Both the position numbers and the translations under genes were made by a program. The notes beneath the pieces were generated by a model that ran no database searches, was not told where the DNA came from, and worked only from the letters and a program-made list of their open reading frames with translations. A stretch of DNA of 64,000 nt from Pseudomonas oryzihabitans (lineage in GTDB: Bacteria > Pseudomonadota > Gammaproteobacteria > Pseudomonadales > Pseudomonadaceae): assembly GCF_014522265.1 (NCBI RefSeq), contig NZ_CP017024.1, forward strand, positions 2,888,001-2,952,000. Reading direction: 5' to 3'. Positions 28,469 to 39,801 of the stretch are shown here, in pieces. Every line of letters begins with the position of its first letter. Positions within the stretch are counted from its first letter, which is position 1.

Positions 28469-29170
28469 TCAACCGCCCAGATAGGCCTTGCGCACGTCCG
28501 GGTTGGCCAGCAGCTCGGCGCCGCTGTCCTGCATGACGATGCGGCCGTTCTCCAGCACGTAGCCGCGGTCGGCCAGTTTGAGTGCCTGGTTGGCGTTCTG
28601 CTCGACCAGGAACACCGTCACCCCATCCTGGCGCAGCTGTTCGATGATCTCGAAGATCTGCTGGATGATGATGGGCGCCAGGCCCAGCGACGGCTCGTCG
28701 AGCAGCAGCAGGCGCGGCTCGCTCATCATCGCCCGGCCGATGGCGAGCATCTGCTGCTCGCCGCCGGACATGGTGCCGGCGCGCTGGGCATAGCGCTCCT
28801 TGAGGCGCGGGAAGAGGCCGAGGACCTTCTCCAGCTGGCGGTCGTAGGCGTGCTTGTCGGTGAAGAAGCCGCCCATGGCCAGGTTCTCCTCCACGGTCAG
28901 ACGGGCGAATACCCGGCGACCCTCGGGCACCACCGCGATGCCCTTGCGCATGATCTGCGCGGTTTCCTGGCCGACCAGCTCCTCGCCTTCGTAGCGGATG
29001 CTGCCGCCGTGGGCCCGCGGGGTACCGCAGAGGGTCATCAGCAGGGTGGACTTGCCGGCCCCGTTGGCGCCGATCAGGGTGACGATCTCGCCCCGGTTCA
29101 CCTGCACGCTGACGCCATGCAGCGCCTGGATCTTGCCGTAGAAGGTGGAGACGTTGTCGAACTGCAGCAT
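28469..29170 (-). CDS. braG: Branched-chain amino acid ABC transporter ATPase BraG/LivF
   Basis: 233 residues from the ATG at 29170, with GGAGA 10 nt upstream; length and start match BraG of P. aeruginosa. Walker A is G-A-N-G-A-G-K-S, signature M-S-G-G-E-Q-Q, Walker B L-L-L-L-D-E-P-S. The conserved end L-A-N-P-D-V-R-K-A-Y-L-G-G is the LivF tail. It energises uptake of leucine, isoleucine and valine with BraF. Last gene of the braCDEFG operon; the downstream side is the repeat array. Confidence 0.93.
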   Translation of the reverse strand: MLQFDNVSTFYGKIQALHGVSVQVNRGEIVTLIGANGAGKSTLLMTLCGTPRAHGGSIRYEGEELVGQETAQIMRKGIAVVPEGRRVFARLTVEENLAMGGFFTDKHAYDRQLEKVLGLFPRLKERYAQRAGTMSGGEQQMLAIGRAMMSEPRLLLLDEPSLGLAPIIIQQIFEIIEQLRQDGVTVFLVEQNANQALKLADRGYVLENGRIVMQDSGAELLANPDVRKAYLGG

Positions 29171-29181
29171 GGTGGTCTCCA

Positions 29182-29945
29182 TCAGGATTCGCCCAGGTAG
29201 GCCTTGATCACGTCGGGGTTGTTGCGGATCTGCTCCGGCGTCCCGTCGGCCAGGGGGGTGCCCTGGTTGATCACCACGATGTGGTCGGAAATGCTCATCA
29301 CCAGGTGCATGTCGTGCTCGATCAGGAGCACGGTCACGCCGTGCTCGGCGCGCAGCAGCGCGATGAGCGCCTTGAGGTCCTCGGTCTCGCGCGGGTTGAG
29401 GCCGGCGGCCGGCTCGTCGAGCATGAGGATCTGCGGGCGGGTCATCATGCAGCGGGCGATTTCCAGGCGGCGCTGCTGGCCGTAGGCGAGGTTGCCGGCG
29501 TTGCGGTTGGCGAATTCGGTGAGGTTGACCTGCTCCAGCCAGAAGCGCGCATAGTCCATGGCCTCGGCTTCGCTCTTGCGAAAGGCCGGGGTCTTGAACA
29601 GCCCGGCCAGGAAGCCGGTGTTGAGGTGGCGGTGCTGGGCCACCAGCAGGTTCTCCACCGCGGTCATTTCCTTGAACAGGCGGACGTTCTGGAAGGTGCG
29701 CACCACGCCCTTGCGGGCGATCTTGTGCCCGGGCAGTCCCTGGATGGCTTCGCCATTGAGCAGGATCTCGCCGCCGCTGGGCCGGTAGAAGCCGGTCAGG
29801 CAGTTGAACACCGTGGTCTTGCCGGCGCCATTGGGGCCGATCAGCGAGACCACCTGGCCCTGTTCCACGCGGATGTTGACGCCGTTGACGGCCAGCAGGC
29901 CGCCGAATCTCATGGATAGGCCGGAGACATCGAGAAGGGCTTGGC

Positions 29946-29949
<4 letters not shown>
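29182..29949 (-). CDS. braF: Branched-chain amino acid ABC transporter ATPase BraF/LivG
   Basis: 255 residues. Walker A G-P-N-G-A-G-K-T, signature [13 protein letters not shown], Walker [13 protein letters not shown]. The large insertion before the signature (residues about 95-130) and the E-x-Q-I-R-x-N-P-D-V tail are typical of LivG. It overlaps braE by 4 nt (ATGA), indicating translational coupling, and precedes braG by 11 bp. Confidence 0.93.
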
Positions 29950-32122
<2,173 letters not shown>

Positions 32123-32192
32123 GGGTGTCTCCAGGGGACCTTGGTGCACTTCTGGTGCGGGTCCCAGGCCTCGGATGGAGGCGGATAAACGA

Positions 32193-32217
32193 AGCCCACC
32201 GCCGTTGGCGGTGGGCT
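32193..32217 (-). terminator. Attenuator-like hairpin between braC and braD
   Basis: Eleven-base arms agcccaccgcc (32193-32203) and ggcggtgggct (32207-32217) with a 3-nt loop, followed on the minus strand by TCGTTTATCC. A partial intrinsic terminator placed right after the binding-protein gene, which would make braC mRNA more abundant than braDEFG mRNA, as is usual for periplasmic binding proteins. Confidence 0.75.
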
Positions 32218-32236
32218 CCGGTGTTACAGGCAGGGC

Positions 32237-33358
32237 TTACTTGGCTTCAGTCTTGGTGCCGTCGGCGTGCCATTCGTAGACCACGAACTCGAAGTTCTTC
32301 AGGTCGCCTTTCTCGTCGAACGCCAACTCACCGGTGGGGGTGTTGAAGGTGTTGCTGCGCAGTGCCTTGGCCACGTCCTCGGGCTTCTCGTCGCCCGCCT
32401 TCTCGATGCCTTCGGCGATGACCTGCACGGCGGCGTAGGAGGGGAACACGAAGGGACCGCTCGCATCCTGCTTCTTGTCCTTGAACGCCTGCACCAAGGC
32501 CTGGTTCTTGGGATCCTGGTCGAAGGAGCGCGGCAGGGTGACCAGCAGGCCTTCGGAGGCCTTGCCGGCGATGGCGGAGATGGAGCTGTTGCCCACGCCT
32601 TCCGGACCCATGAACTTGGCGGTCAGGCCCTTCTCGGCCGCCTGACGCAGGATCAGGCCCAGCTCGGGGTGGTAGCCGCCGTAGTAGACGAAGTCGACGT
32701 TGGCCTGCTTGAGCTTGGCGATCAGCGAGGAGAAATCCTTGTCGCCGGAGTTGATGCCCTCGAACACGGCGACCTTGACGCCGGCCTTGTCCAGGGTCTG
32801 CTTGACCGCGGTGGCGATGCCTTCGCCGTACTGCTGCTTGTCGTGGATGACCGCGACGATCTTCGGCTTGACGTGCTCGACGATGAACTTGCCGGCGGTC
32901 GGGCCCTGCATGTTGTCCAGGCCGATGGTGCGGAAGATCAGCTTGTAGCCACGGCTGGTGATGTCGGGGCTGGTGGCCGCCGGGGTCACCATCAGGATGC
33001 CTTCGTCCTCATAGATGTCTGAGGCGGGCTGGGTGGAGCTGGAGCAGAGGTGGCCGACAACGAACTTAACGCCATCGTTGACGATCTTGTTGGCAACCGC
33101 CACGGCCTGCTTGGGATCGCAGGCGTCGTCGTAGATCACGCCTTCGAGCTGCTTGCCCTTGACGCCGCCGGCCTTGTTGATCTGCTCGATGGCCATCTGG
33201 GCACCAATGAACTCCATGTCACCGTACTGGGCGACCGGACCGGTCTTGGGGCCGGCCAGACCGATCTTCAGGGTGTCGGCTGCCAGGGTGTGGCTGGCCA
33301 TGCCGGCCAGGGCCAGGGCCGCGACCAGGCGGGAGAAACGCAGAGTTGCCTTTTTCAT
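32237..33358 (-). CDS. braC: Branched-chain amino acid binding protein BraC/LivK
   Basis: 373 residues with a signal peptide (1-26, ending S-H-T-L-A) and a periplasmic type I binding fold. Motifs: [13 protein letters not shown] at the mature N-terminus, the disulfide-forming cysteines in Y-D-D-A-C-D-P-K-Q and [13 protein letters not shown], and S-P-D-I-T-S-R-G. It captures Leu/Ile/Val (and Ala/Thr in P. aeruginosa) for BraDEFG. GGAG lies before the ATG. First gene of the operon; promoter expected in 33359-33572. Confidence 0.93.
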   Translation of the reverse strand: MKKATLRFSRLVAALALAGMASHTLAADTLKIGLAGPKTGPVAQYGDMEFIGAQMAIEQINKAGGVKGKQLEGVIYDDACDPKQAVAVANKIVNDGVKFVVGHLCSSSTQPASDIYEDEGILMVTPAATSPDITSRGYKLIFRTIGLDNMQGPTAGKFIVEHVKPKIVAVIHDKQQYGEGIATAVKQTLDKAGVKVAVFEGINSGDKDFSSLIAKLKQANVDFVYYGGYHPELGLILRQAAEKGLTAKFMGPEGVGNSSISAIAGKASEGLLVTLPRSFDQDPKNQALVQAFKDKKQDASGPFVFPSYAAVQVIAEGIEKAGDEKPEDVAKALRSNTFNTPTGELAFDEKGDLKNFEFVVYEWHADGTKTEAK

Positions 33359-33572
33359 GAGTGCTCCACTCGGAATGCTTTTATTAATGAGGCAGTTGGA
33401 AGCGAAAATGTGCCGATTTTGTTCTTTATGACGCGCCGCGCAGTTTAATCACCGTCTGTTCGTCTTGGAAAGCTGGCGACGACAACTTGTCGGATCTGTG
33501 GCCCGTGCGTCCGGGCGCTCGGCAAGCGGGGAGGGCAACGGTAGAATCCGCCCTTTTCGCGAGGCCCGCACC

Positions 33573-33881
33573 ATGACCGATCACGCAACGCGCTACGCCA
33601 CCCTGCTCGGGCAGACCGCCGCCATCGGCTGGGAAGAATTGCAACCGCATTTTGCGCGGGGCGTGCTGCTGGAAGTGGCGCCCGAGCTGGACCTGATCGA
33701 AGCGGCCATCGCCGTGACCCAGGACGAGGCCGCCCGGGTGGGTCTGTGGCTGCAGCAGGGCCAGCTGGCCAAGGTCGACGAAGACCGCGCAAGGCGCCGG
33801 CTGGAAGCGCCCGAGGTGCCCCTGTGGGCGGTGGTGGTGGCGCCCTGGGTGCTGATGCAGGAGCGTCCGGCCGAGCGCTGA
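33573..33881 (+). CDS. DUF2288 family protein
   Basis: 102 residues from the ATG at 33573. Sequence features: Y-A-T-L-L-G-Q-T-A-x-I-x-W-E-E-L-Q-x-x-F-A-R-G-V-L-L, A-x-x-L-D-L-I-E-A-A, and V-x-P-W-V-L-x-Q-E at the end, all characteristic of DUF2288. A small cytoplasmic protein with no known function. It diverges from braC and ends in a terminator at 33890. Confidence 0.75.
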   Translation: MTDHATRYATLLGQTAAIGWEELQPHFARGVLLEVAPELDLIEAAIAVTQDEAARVGLWLQQGQLAKVDEDRARRRLEAPEVPLWAVVVAPWVLMQERPAER

Positions 33882-33889
33882 AACGCAAG

Positions 33890-33908
33890 GGCCCGCGCAA
33901 GGCGGGCC
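33890..33908 (+). terminator. Terminator after the DUF2288 gene
   Basis: Stem ggcccgc (33890-33896) / gcgggcc (33902-33908), loop of 5 nt, followed by gttgttg. It lies between two convergent genes. The T-run is broken, so moderate strength. Confidence 0.6.
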
Positions 33909-33925
33909 GTTGTTGACGGGGTGGC

Positions 33926-34912
<987 letters not shown>

Positions 34913-35022
34913 GAGGGATTCCTCGTCAGGTGAATGAGGCTTCACTCTAGCCAGGATGACGCTGTGCGATAATCCGGTCTCGACACAACGACCTGTTCGC
35001 TCAGCCGTACAATGGAGGCGCC

Positions 35023-35910
35023 TTGAATCTGGATGACCTGGCGGCCTTCGCCGCCGTGGCCGAGGCCCGCAGCTTTCGTGGCGCCGCCTATGTGCGCGGT
35101 GTGGCGGCGTCTTCGCTGAGCGATGCGGTGCGGCGGCTGGAGCGGGAACTGGATGTCCGGCTGCTGCACCGCACCACCCGCAGCGTGACGCCCACCGCGG
35201 CCGGCCAGCGTCTGCTGGAGCGCCTCACCCCCGCGCTGCGCGAGGTGCGCGGCGCGCTGGACGCCATCAATGCCGAGGGCGAGAGTCCGGTGGGGAGCCT
35301 GAGACTCAATGTGCCCACCATCGTCGCCCGCGTGCTGCTGCCGCCGCTGATCGGCCCCTTCCTGGCCCGGCATCCGGGCATTCGCCTGGAGGTGGTGGCC
35401 GAGGACCGGCTGATCGACGTGCTCGCCGCGGGTTTCGATGCCGGGGTGCGCTACGACGAGCACCTGGAGGCGGACATGATCAGCGTGCGACTGGGCCCAG
35501 TCACCCAGAGATTCGCCGTGGCCGGAACCCCTGCCTACCTGGAACGGCACGGCGTACCAACACACCCCGCCGACCTGGTCCGGCATTCCTGCATCGGGCA
35601 TCGCTTCGCCAGCGGCCTGGTGGCGCAGTGGAGCTTCGAGCGCGGCAGCGAGGTCAGCAACGTCACGCCGGGCAGTCGCCTGCTGGCCTCTGCGCTCGAC
35701 CTGGAGCTGCAGGCCGCCCTCGACGGCGTCGGCCTGATCTATTCCTTCGCCGACTATCTGGCCGAGCCCCTGGCCGACGGTCGCCTGGTGGAAGTGCTGG
35801 CGGACTGGTCCACGTCCTTTCCCGGTCCGCGGCTCTACTATGCGGATCGCCGCCAGCTGCCGGCCCCGCTGCGGGCCTTCGTGGCCTTCTTGCGCGAGCG
35901 TCACGGCTAG
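35023..35910 (+). CDS. LysR-family regulator with TTG start
   Basis: 295 residues. The start is TTG at 35023 (MNLDDLAAFA): GGAGG sits 8 nt upstream, and the HTH begins immediately after, so this is the only start that gives a complete domain. HTH residues about 1-60 (F-R-G-A-A-Y-V-R-G-V-A-A-S-S-L-S-D-A-V-R-R-L-E, R-L-L-H-R-T-T-R-S-V-T-P-T). The effector-binding domain covers about 90-290. Divergent from the aldo/keto reductase at 33926, the likely target. Confidence 0.83.
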   Translation: MNLDDLAAFAAVAEARSFRGAAYVRGVAASSLSDAVRRLERELDVRLLHRTTRSVTPTAAGQRLLERLTPALREVRGALDAINAEGESPVGSLRLNVPTIVARVLLPPLIGPFLARHPGIRLEVVAEDRLIDVLAAGFDAGVRYDEHLEADMISVRLGPVTQRFAVAGTPAYLERHGVPTHPADLVRHSCIGHRFASGLVAQWSFERGSEVSNVTPGSRLLASALDLELQAALDGVGLIYSFADYLAEPLADGRLVEVLADWSTSFPGPRLYYADRRQLPAPLRAFVAFLRERHG

Positions 35911-35964
35911 GCGATCGCGCGGGGCGCCGCTACCCTGAGCGCCAGTCCGCCGCCTGGAGCCGCC

Positions 35965-36003
35965 ATGACGTCCCTGTTCATCCGCCTGGTACCGTGCCCA
36001 TGA
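35965..36003 (+). other. 12-codon upstream ORF coupled to selB
   Basis: ATG at 35965 with GGAG 5 nt upstream, encoding [12 protein letters not shown] and ending in a TGA that overlaps the selB start as ATGA. selB itself has no ribosome-binding site of its own, so its translation may depend on this short frame. Too short to be sure it is translated. Confidence 0.4.
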
Positions 36004-37913
36004 TCATCGGCACCGCCGGTCACATCGACCATGGCAAGACCGCCCTGATCCAGGCCCTCACCGGGGTCGCCGGTGACCGCCGCCGCGAGGAACAGGCGCG
36101 CGGCATCACCATCGACCTGGGCTATGTCTATGCCGATCTGGGCGACGGCGGTCTCACCGGTTTCATCGACGTCCCCGGTCACGAGCGCTTCGTGCACAAC
36201 ATGCTGGCGGGCGCCAGCGGCCTGGATCTGGCCCTGCTGGTGGTGGCAGCCGACGACGGCGTCATGCCGCAGACCCGCGAGCACCTGGCGATCCTCGAAT
36301 TGCTCGGCATTCCCCGGCTGCTGGTGGCCCTGACCAAGGCCGATCGGGTGGATGCCGAGCGACTGGCCCAGGTGCGTCAGGACGTCAGTGCGCTGCTGGC
36401 CGCCGGCCCCTTTGCCGGAGCGCCGCTGTATCCGGTGGCCAGCCCCAGCGGCGTGGGCATCCCCGAATTGCGCGCCGCCTTGCTCGCGGCCCTGGGCCAG
36501 GTGCGCCAGCGCAACGCCCGCGGCAGCTTTCGCCTGGCGGTGGACCGGGTGTTCAGCGTCGCCGGGGCCGGGGTGGTGGTCACCGGTACTGCCTTTGCCG
36601 GCCAGGTGGCCGTCGGCGACGAACTCATCCTCACCCCGCGCGGCCAGCGCCTGCGGGTGCGGGGGCTGCATGCCCAGAACCGCGCGGCGGAAACCGCCCA
36701 GGCCGGCCAGCGGGTGTCCCTCAATCTCGCCGGTGAGCGGCTGAGCACCGACAGCCTCGCCCGCGGTGACTGGCTGGTGGCCGAGGCGCTGCATGCGCCC
36801 ACCACCCGTATCGACGTGGAGCTACGACTGCTGCCCGGCGAGGCGCGCAACCTGGCGCACTGGACGCCGGTGCACGTGCACCTAGGCGCCCAGGATCTCA
36901 CCGGTCGCGTCGCCCTGCTGGAAGGCGACAGCCTCGCCCCGGGCGCCACGACCCTGGCGCAGCTGGTGCTCAATGCGCCGCTGCACGGGGTGCATGGCGA
37001 TCGCCTGGTGCTGCGCGACCAGTCTGCCCAGCGCACCCTGGGCGGCGCCCGGCTGCTCGATCCCTTCGCCCCGGCGCGCCATCGCCGTACGCCCCAGCGC
37101 CTGGCCCAACTCCAGGCCCTGCGTCGGGGCGGTCTGGAGGAGGCGCTGCCCGAACTCCTGGCCCAGGCCGACGGCGGTCTCGATCCGCGACTGCTGGCGC
37201 GGCAGTTCAACCGCCCCGAAGGCGACTGGCAATTGCCCGCCGACACCCTGAGGGTGGAGACGCGGGTCGGCCCGCGGCTGTTCGCGGCGGCGCTGTGGCA
37301 GGCGGCGCTCGAGCGCCTGGGCGCGGCGCTGGCGACCTTTCACCAAGAACAACCCGACGAGCTGGGTCCCGATCGGGATCGCCTCCGCCGCATCGCCGCG
37401 CCGGAACTGGAGCGGACGGTCTATTTGGCCCTGCTGGAGACGGCCCTGGCCGAGGGGCGATTGCAGAGCAGCGGTCCCTGGCTGCACCTGCCCGATCACC
37501 GGGTTCGCCTCACCGAGGCGGAGGAGGGGCTCAAGACCCGCCTCTGGCCGCTGCTGGAGGCCCAACGCTTCGATCCGCCCTGGACTCGTGATCTGGCCAG
37601 GAGTCTGGATCAGCCCGAGGCCGAGGTGCGGCTGCTGCTGCGCAAGCTGGCCCGGCTGGGGGAACTGACCCAGGTGGTCAGGGATCTCTTCTATCCCCAG
37701 GCGAGTCTGGAAGCCGCGGCCGGCGAGGCATTGCGCCTGGAGCGCGAAGCGGGGATCATTCGCGCCGCGGCCTTTCGCGATGCCCTCGGCATCGGTCGCA
37801 AGCGCAGCATCCAGATCCTCGAATGCCTGGATCGCATCGGTTTCACCCGTCGCTTCGGCGACGAGCGCCGGGTCCGCCCGGACAGCGCCTGGGCCCGCGC
37901 GGCCGAGGGCTAG
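36000..37913 (+). CDS. selB: Selenocysteine-specific elongation factor SelB
   Basis: 637 residues from ATG 36000. GTPase motifs: G-H-I-D-H-G-K-T (7-14), the switch region [16 protein letters not shown], and T-K-A-D. Beta-barrel domains 2-3 follow, and four C-terminal winged helices bind the SECIS hairpin (end [22 protein letters not shown]). SelB delivers Sec-tRNA to UGA codons in selenoprotein mRNA such as formate dehydrogenase. It is followed 9 nt later by tRNA-Sec. No selA lies upstream; the preceding gene is a LysR regulator. Confidence 0.93.
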   Translation: MIIGTAGHIDHGKTALIQALTGVAGDRRREEQARGITIDLGYVYADLGDGGLTGFIDVPGHERFVHNMLAGASGLDLALLVVAADDGVMPQTREHLAILELLGIPRLLVALTKADRVDAERLAQVRQDVSALLAAGPFAGAPLYPVASPSGVGIPELRAALLAALGQVRQRNARGSFRLAVDRVFSVAGAGVVVTGTAFAGQVAVGDELILTPRGQRLRVRGLHAQNRAAETAQAGQRVSLNLAGERLSTDSLARGDWLVAEALHAPTTRIDVELRLLPGEARNLAHWTPVHVHLGAQDLTGRVALLEGDSLAPGATTLAQLVLNAPLHGVHGDRLVLRDQSAQRTLGGARLLDPFAPARHRRTPQRLAQLQALRRGGLEEALPELLAQADGGLDPRLLARQFNRPEGDWQLPADTLRVETRVGPRLFAAALWQAALERLGAALATFHQEQPDELGPDRDRLRRIAAPELERTVYLALLETALAEGRLQSSGPWLHLPDHRVRLTEAEEGLKTRLWPLLEAQRFDPPWTRDLARSLDQPEAEVRLLLRKLARLGELTQVVRDLFYPQASLEAAAGEALRLEREAGIIRAAAFRDALGIGRKRSIQILECLDRIGFTRRFGDERRVRPDSAWARAAEG

Positions 37914-37922
37914 CGCAACAGA

Positions 37923-38018
37923 GGAAGGCAATCACGCCCGGTGGCGTGGCCGGGCTTCAAACCCGGTTGGGGACGGCAGCCGTTCCCGGGTGGGTTCGAC
38001 TCCCACTGCCTTCCGCCA
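37923..38018 (+). tRNA. selC: tRNA-Sec (anticodon TCA)
   Basis: 96-nt sequence with the unusual features of bacterial selenocysteine tRNA: an 8-bp acceptor stem (GGAAGGCA 37923-37930 / TGCCTTCC 38007-38014), discriminator G, encoded CCA (38016-38018), and a long variable arm (ggggacggcagccgttccc). The anticodon loop cttcaaa (37955-37961) gives TCA (37957-37959). The T-loop ggttcga is conserved. It reads UGA for selenocysteine. The gene is directly behind selB, so it may be transcribed with it. Confidence 0.97.
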
Positions 38019-38028
38019 TTTCCCGCCG

Positions 38029-39039
38029 TCAGTGCCCATCCGTCTGGTGATGGATCACCGCGCCCTCCCGTTGCAACTCCTGCAGAAACCACTCGGCCGC
38101 CCAGAGGTGTTCGGGCATATAGAGACCCGCCGGCAGGGGTTCACCGCCCGCCAGGCCCAGCACCCGCTCCAGCGACAGCACCAGCCCGAGGGCGGTCAGC
38201 GAGGCCTGCCCCTGGTTGAATTCCAGCACGGCGCGTGCGCCGGTGGTCTGGCCGTCCCTTTCACCGCTCACCCTGACCGCGATCTCGGCCGCTGTTTCCG
38301 CGCCCCGCCGCCGGCTGGAGGACTCGCCCATGGCGATGTCGAAGCGGAGCTCCGGGGCGGCGGTGGCGGCCCGGAGACTGAGCAGATCGATGGAGCCGAA
38401 GGCCGTGGCGGCCAGCGTGCGACCGTCCAGCGCCGTGACGCTGCCCTGCAGGTCGGCACCGCTCAGCCAGGCGCGGCGTCCATGATGGAAGGCCAGGGCA
38501 GCGGGTGCCGTGCTGTGCACCCGCTCCATGTCCTCCCAGGCCAGGGGACCGGCCGGGTCCGCCTCATCCAGCAAGACCTCTATACCGATGGCCGCGACCC
38601 GGGTGAAGCGGCGGGCGAGATCGAGTGCCAGCGCCAGGGCGGCGCCCGAGGCCCAGTGGCTGGACAGCACCAGGGCATGGGCGGCGGGGCGGTGCATGAA
38701 CTGGGCGACCTCCGGCCCCAGTTCGGTGACGCCGGTGTTGGCATTGAGATAGGGGATGCCCAGGTGCTGGGCGAGGCGCAAGCCGTGCAGGGCCTGATCC
38801 GGTGCCAGCATGATCATGGCTGCCGGGGTGAGCGCGGGGTCCAGTCCCAGCCCCGGCTGGTCGAGATCCAGGCGCACCGCCCGGGCCTGGCTGGCGGCCT
38901 GGGCGACATCCTCGGCCGTGGCGAGGTTGCGGCCGCCGACCAGCAGCGGCCAGTCAGGCTGGCGCTGGCGGAACCAGTGGACGGCCTGGCGGCCTACCGT
39001 GCCCGAACCGCCGGCAAAGAGTATGGGTTGCAGTGGCAT
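38029..39039 (-). CDS. Saccharopine dehydrogenase-like NAD(P) oxidoreductase
   Basis: 336 residues from the ATG at 39039 (MPLQPILFAG), with GAGGA upstream. The N-terminus has a Rossmann motif G-G-S-G-T-V-G-R-Q and then G-G-R-N-L-A-T-A, typical of the saccharopine dehydrogenase-like (trans-acting enoyl reductase-like) group. The C-terminal half is unremarkable. The substrate is unknown. The gene diverges from a TetR gene, and two perfect operators lie between them (39115-39165), so it is very likely the TetR target. Confidence 0.75.
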   Translation of the reverse strand: MPLQPILFAGGSGTVGRQAVHWFRQRQPDWPLLVGGRNLATAEDVAQAASQARAVRLDLDQPGLGLDPALTPAAMIMLAPDQALHGLRLAQHLGIPYLNANTGVTELGPEVAQFMHRPAAHALVLSSHWASGAALALALDLARRFTRVAAIGIEVLLDEADPAGPLAWEDMERVHSTAPAALAFHHGRRAWLSGADLQGSVTALDGRTLAATAFGSIDLLSLRAATAAPELRFDIAMGESSSRRRGAETAAEIAVRVSGERDGQTTGARAVLEFNQGQASLTALGLVLSLERVLGLAGGEPLPAGLYMPEHLWAAEWFLQELQREGAVIHHQTDGH

Positions 39040-39114
39040 GATGCTGTCCTCTTCGTTGCAGTGCTGAGGTTCCGGAGACCGCACAGCCGATTGCCACGGG
39101 CTGTTATCCGCATT

Positions 39115-39165
39115 AACCTACCATGTGTAGGTTCCAGTTCAGGATTAACCTACCTTTAGTAGGTT
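39115..39165. promoter_or_regulatory. Two TetR operator palindromes
   Basis: AACCTAC-N5-GTAGGTT occurs twice: 39115-39133 (spacer catgt) and 39147-39165 (spacer cttta). All 7-bp arms are perfect and identical. The centres are 32 bp apart, close to three helical turns, so both sites face the same side of the DNA. They lie between the divergent oxidoreductase (starts 39039) and tetR (starts 39184) genes and should control both. Confidence 0.85.
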
Positions 39166-39183
39166 TGCAAGAAGACGTGACCA

Positions 39184-39792
39184 ATGGCAGCGCGATCCAT
39201 CCCTGAAAAACCGGTCTCCGAAGGGACCGGACGGCGTCTCTCCAAGGCAGCCCGGCGTCAGCAATTGCTGGACACGGCGCGGGTCATCGTTCGGGAAGAA
39301 GGTGCGGATCGCCTGACCCTGGGCTATCTGGCCGTGCAGGCGGGCGTCTCCAAACCGGTCGTCTACGAGCATTTCGGTACCCGCTCGGGGCTGCTCATCG
39401 AGCTCTATCGCTGGCTCGATCTGGCGCAGATGGATGCCTTTCGCCAGGCCATGACCGCCCGGCAGCAGGGCTCCGAAGAAGCCACCGCGGCGCTGGCCGA
39501 GGGCTACATCCGCTGCGTGACCGACATGCAGGGTGAAGTCGGCGTAGTGGCGGCGGCGCTGGCGGGGAGCGAGGAAAAGACCGCGGTGTACCAGGAGTTG
39601 CTGGAACATGGCACCCAGATGGTGACGGCGGTGCTCACGCCGCACAGCAAAAGATCCACCGCGGAGTTGCAGGTGTCCTGCATCGGTCTGGTCGGCGCCG
39701 GCGAGGCCCTGGCCGCGGCCGTGGTGCGCGGGGCGCTGGGCGAGCGCGAGGCCATCGAGGCCTTCACCCGCCTGGTGCGCGCGGTGCTGTAG
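39184..39792 (+). CDS. TetR-family transcriptional regulator
   Basis: 202 residues. N-terminal HTH (about 22-70): A-R-R-Q-Q-L-L-D-T-A-R-V-I-V-R-E-E-G, then L-G-Y-L-A-V-Q-A-G-V-S-K-P-V-V-Y-E-H-F-G-T-R-S-G-L-L. The C-terminal helical domain (about 75-200) is the ligand-binding and dimer part and shows no family I can name. It is 18 bp downstream of the second operator, so it should repress its own gene. Confidence 0.85.
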   Translation: MAARSIPEKPVSEGTGRRLSKAARRQQLLDTARVIVREEGADRLTLGYLAVQAGVSKPVVYEHFGTRSGLLIELYRWLDLAQMDAFRQAMTARQQGSEEATAALAEGYIRCVTDMQGEVGVVAAALAGSEEKTAVYQELLEHGTQMVTAVLTPHSKRSTAELQVSCIGLVGAGEALAAAVVRGALGEREAIEAFTRLVRAVL

Positions 39793-39801
39793 CCGGCGGC
39801 G

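Noticed and set aside
33359-33572. Possible sigma-54 promoter of braC (GGCAC followed by CGC)
   Set aside because: The spacing between GG and GC is one base too short for a -24/-12 promoter.
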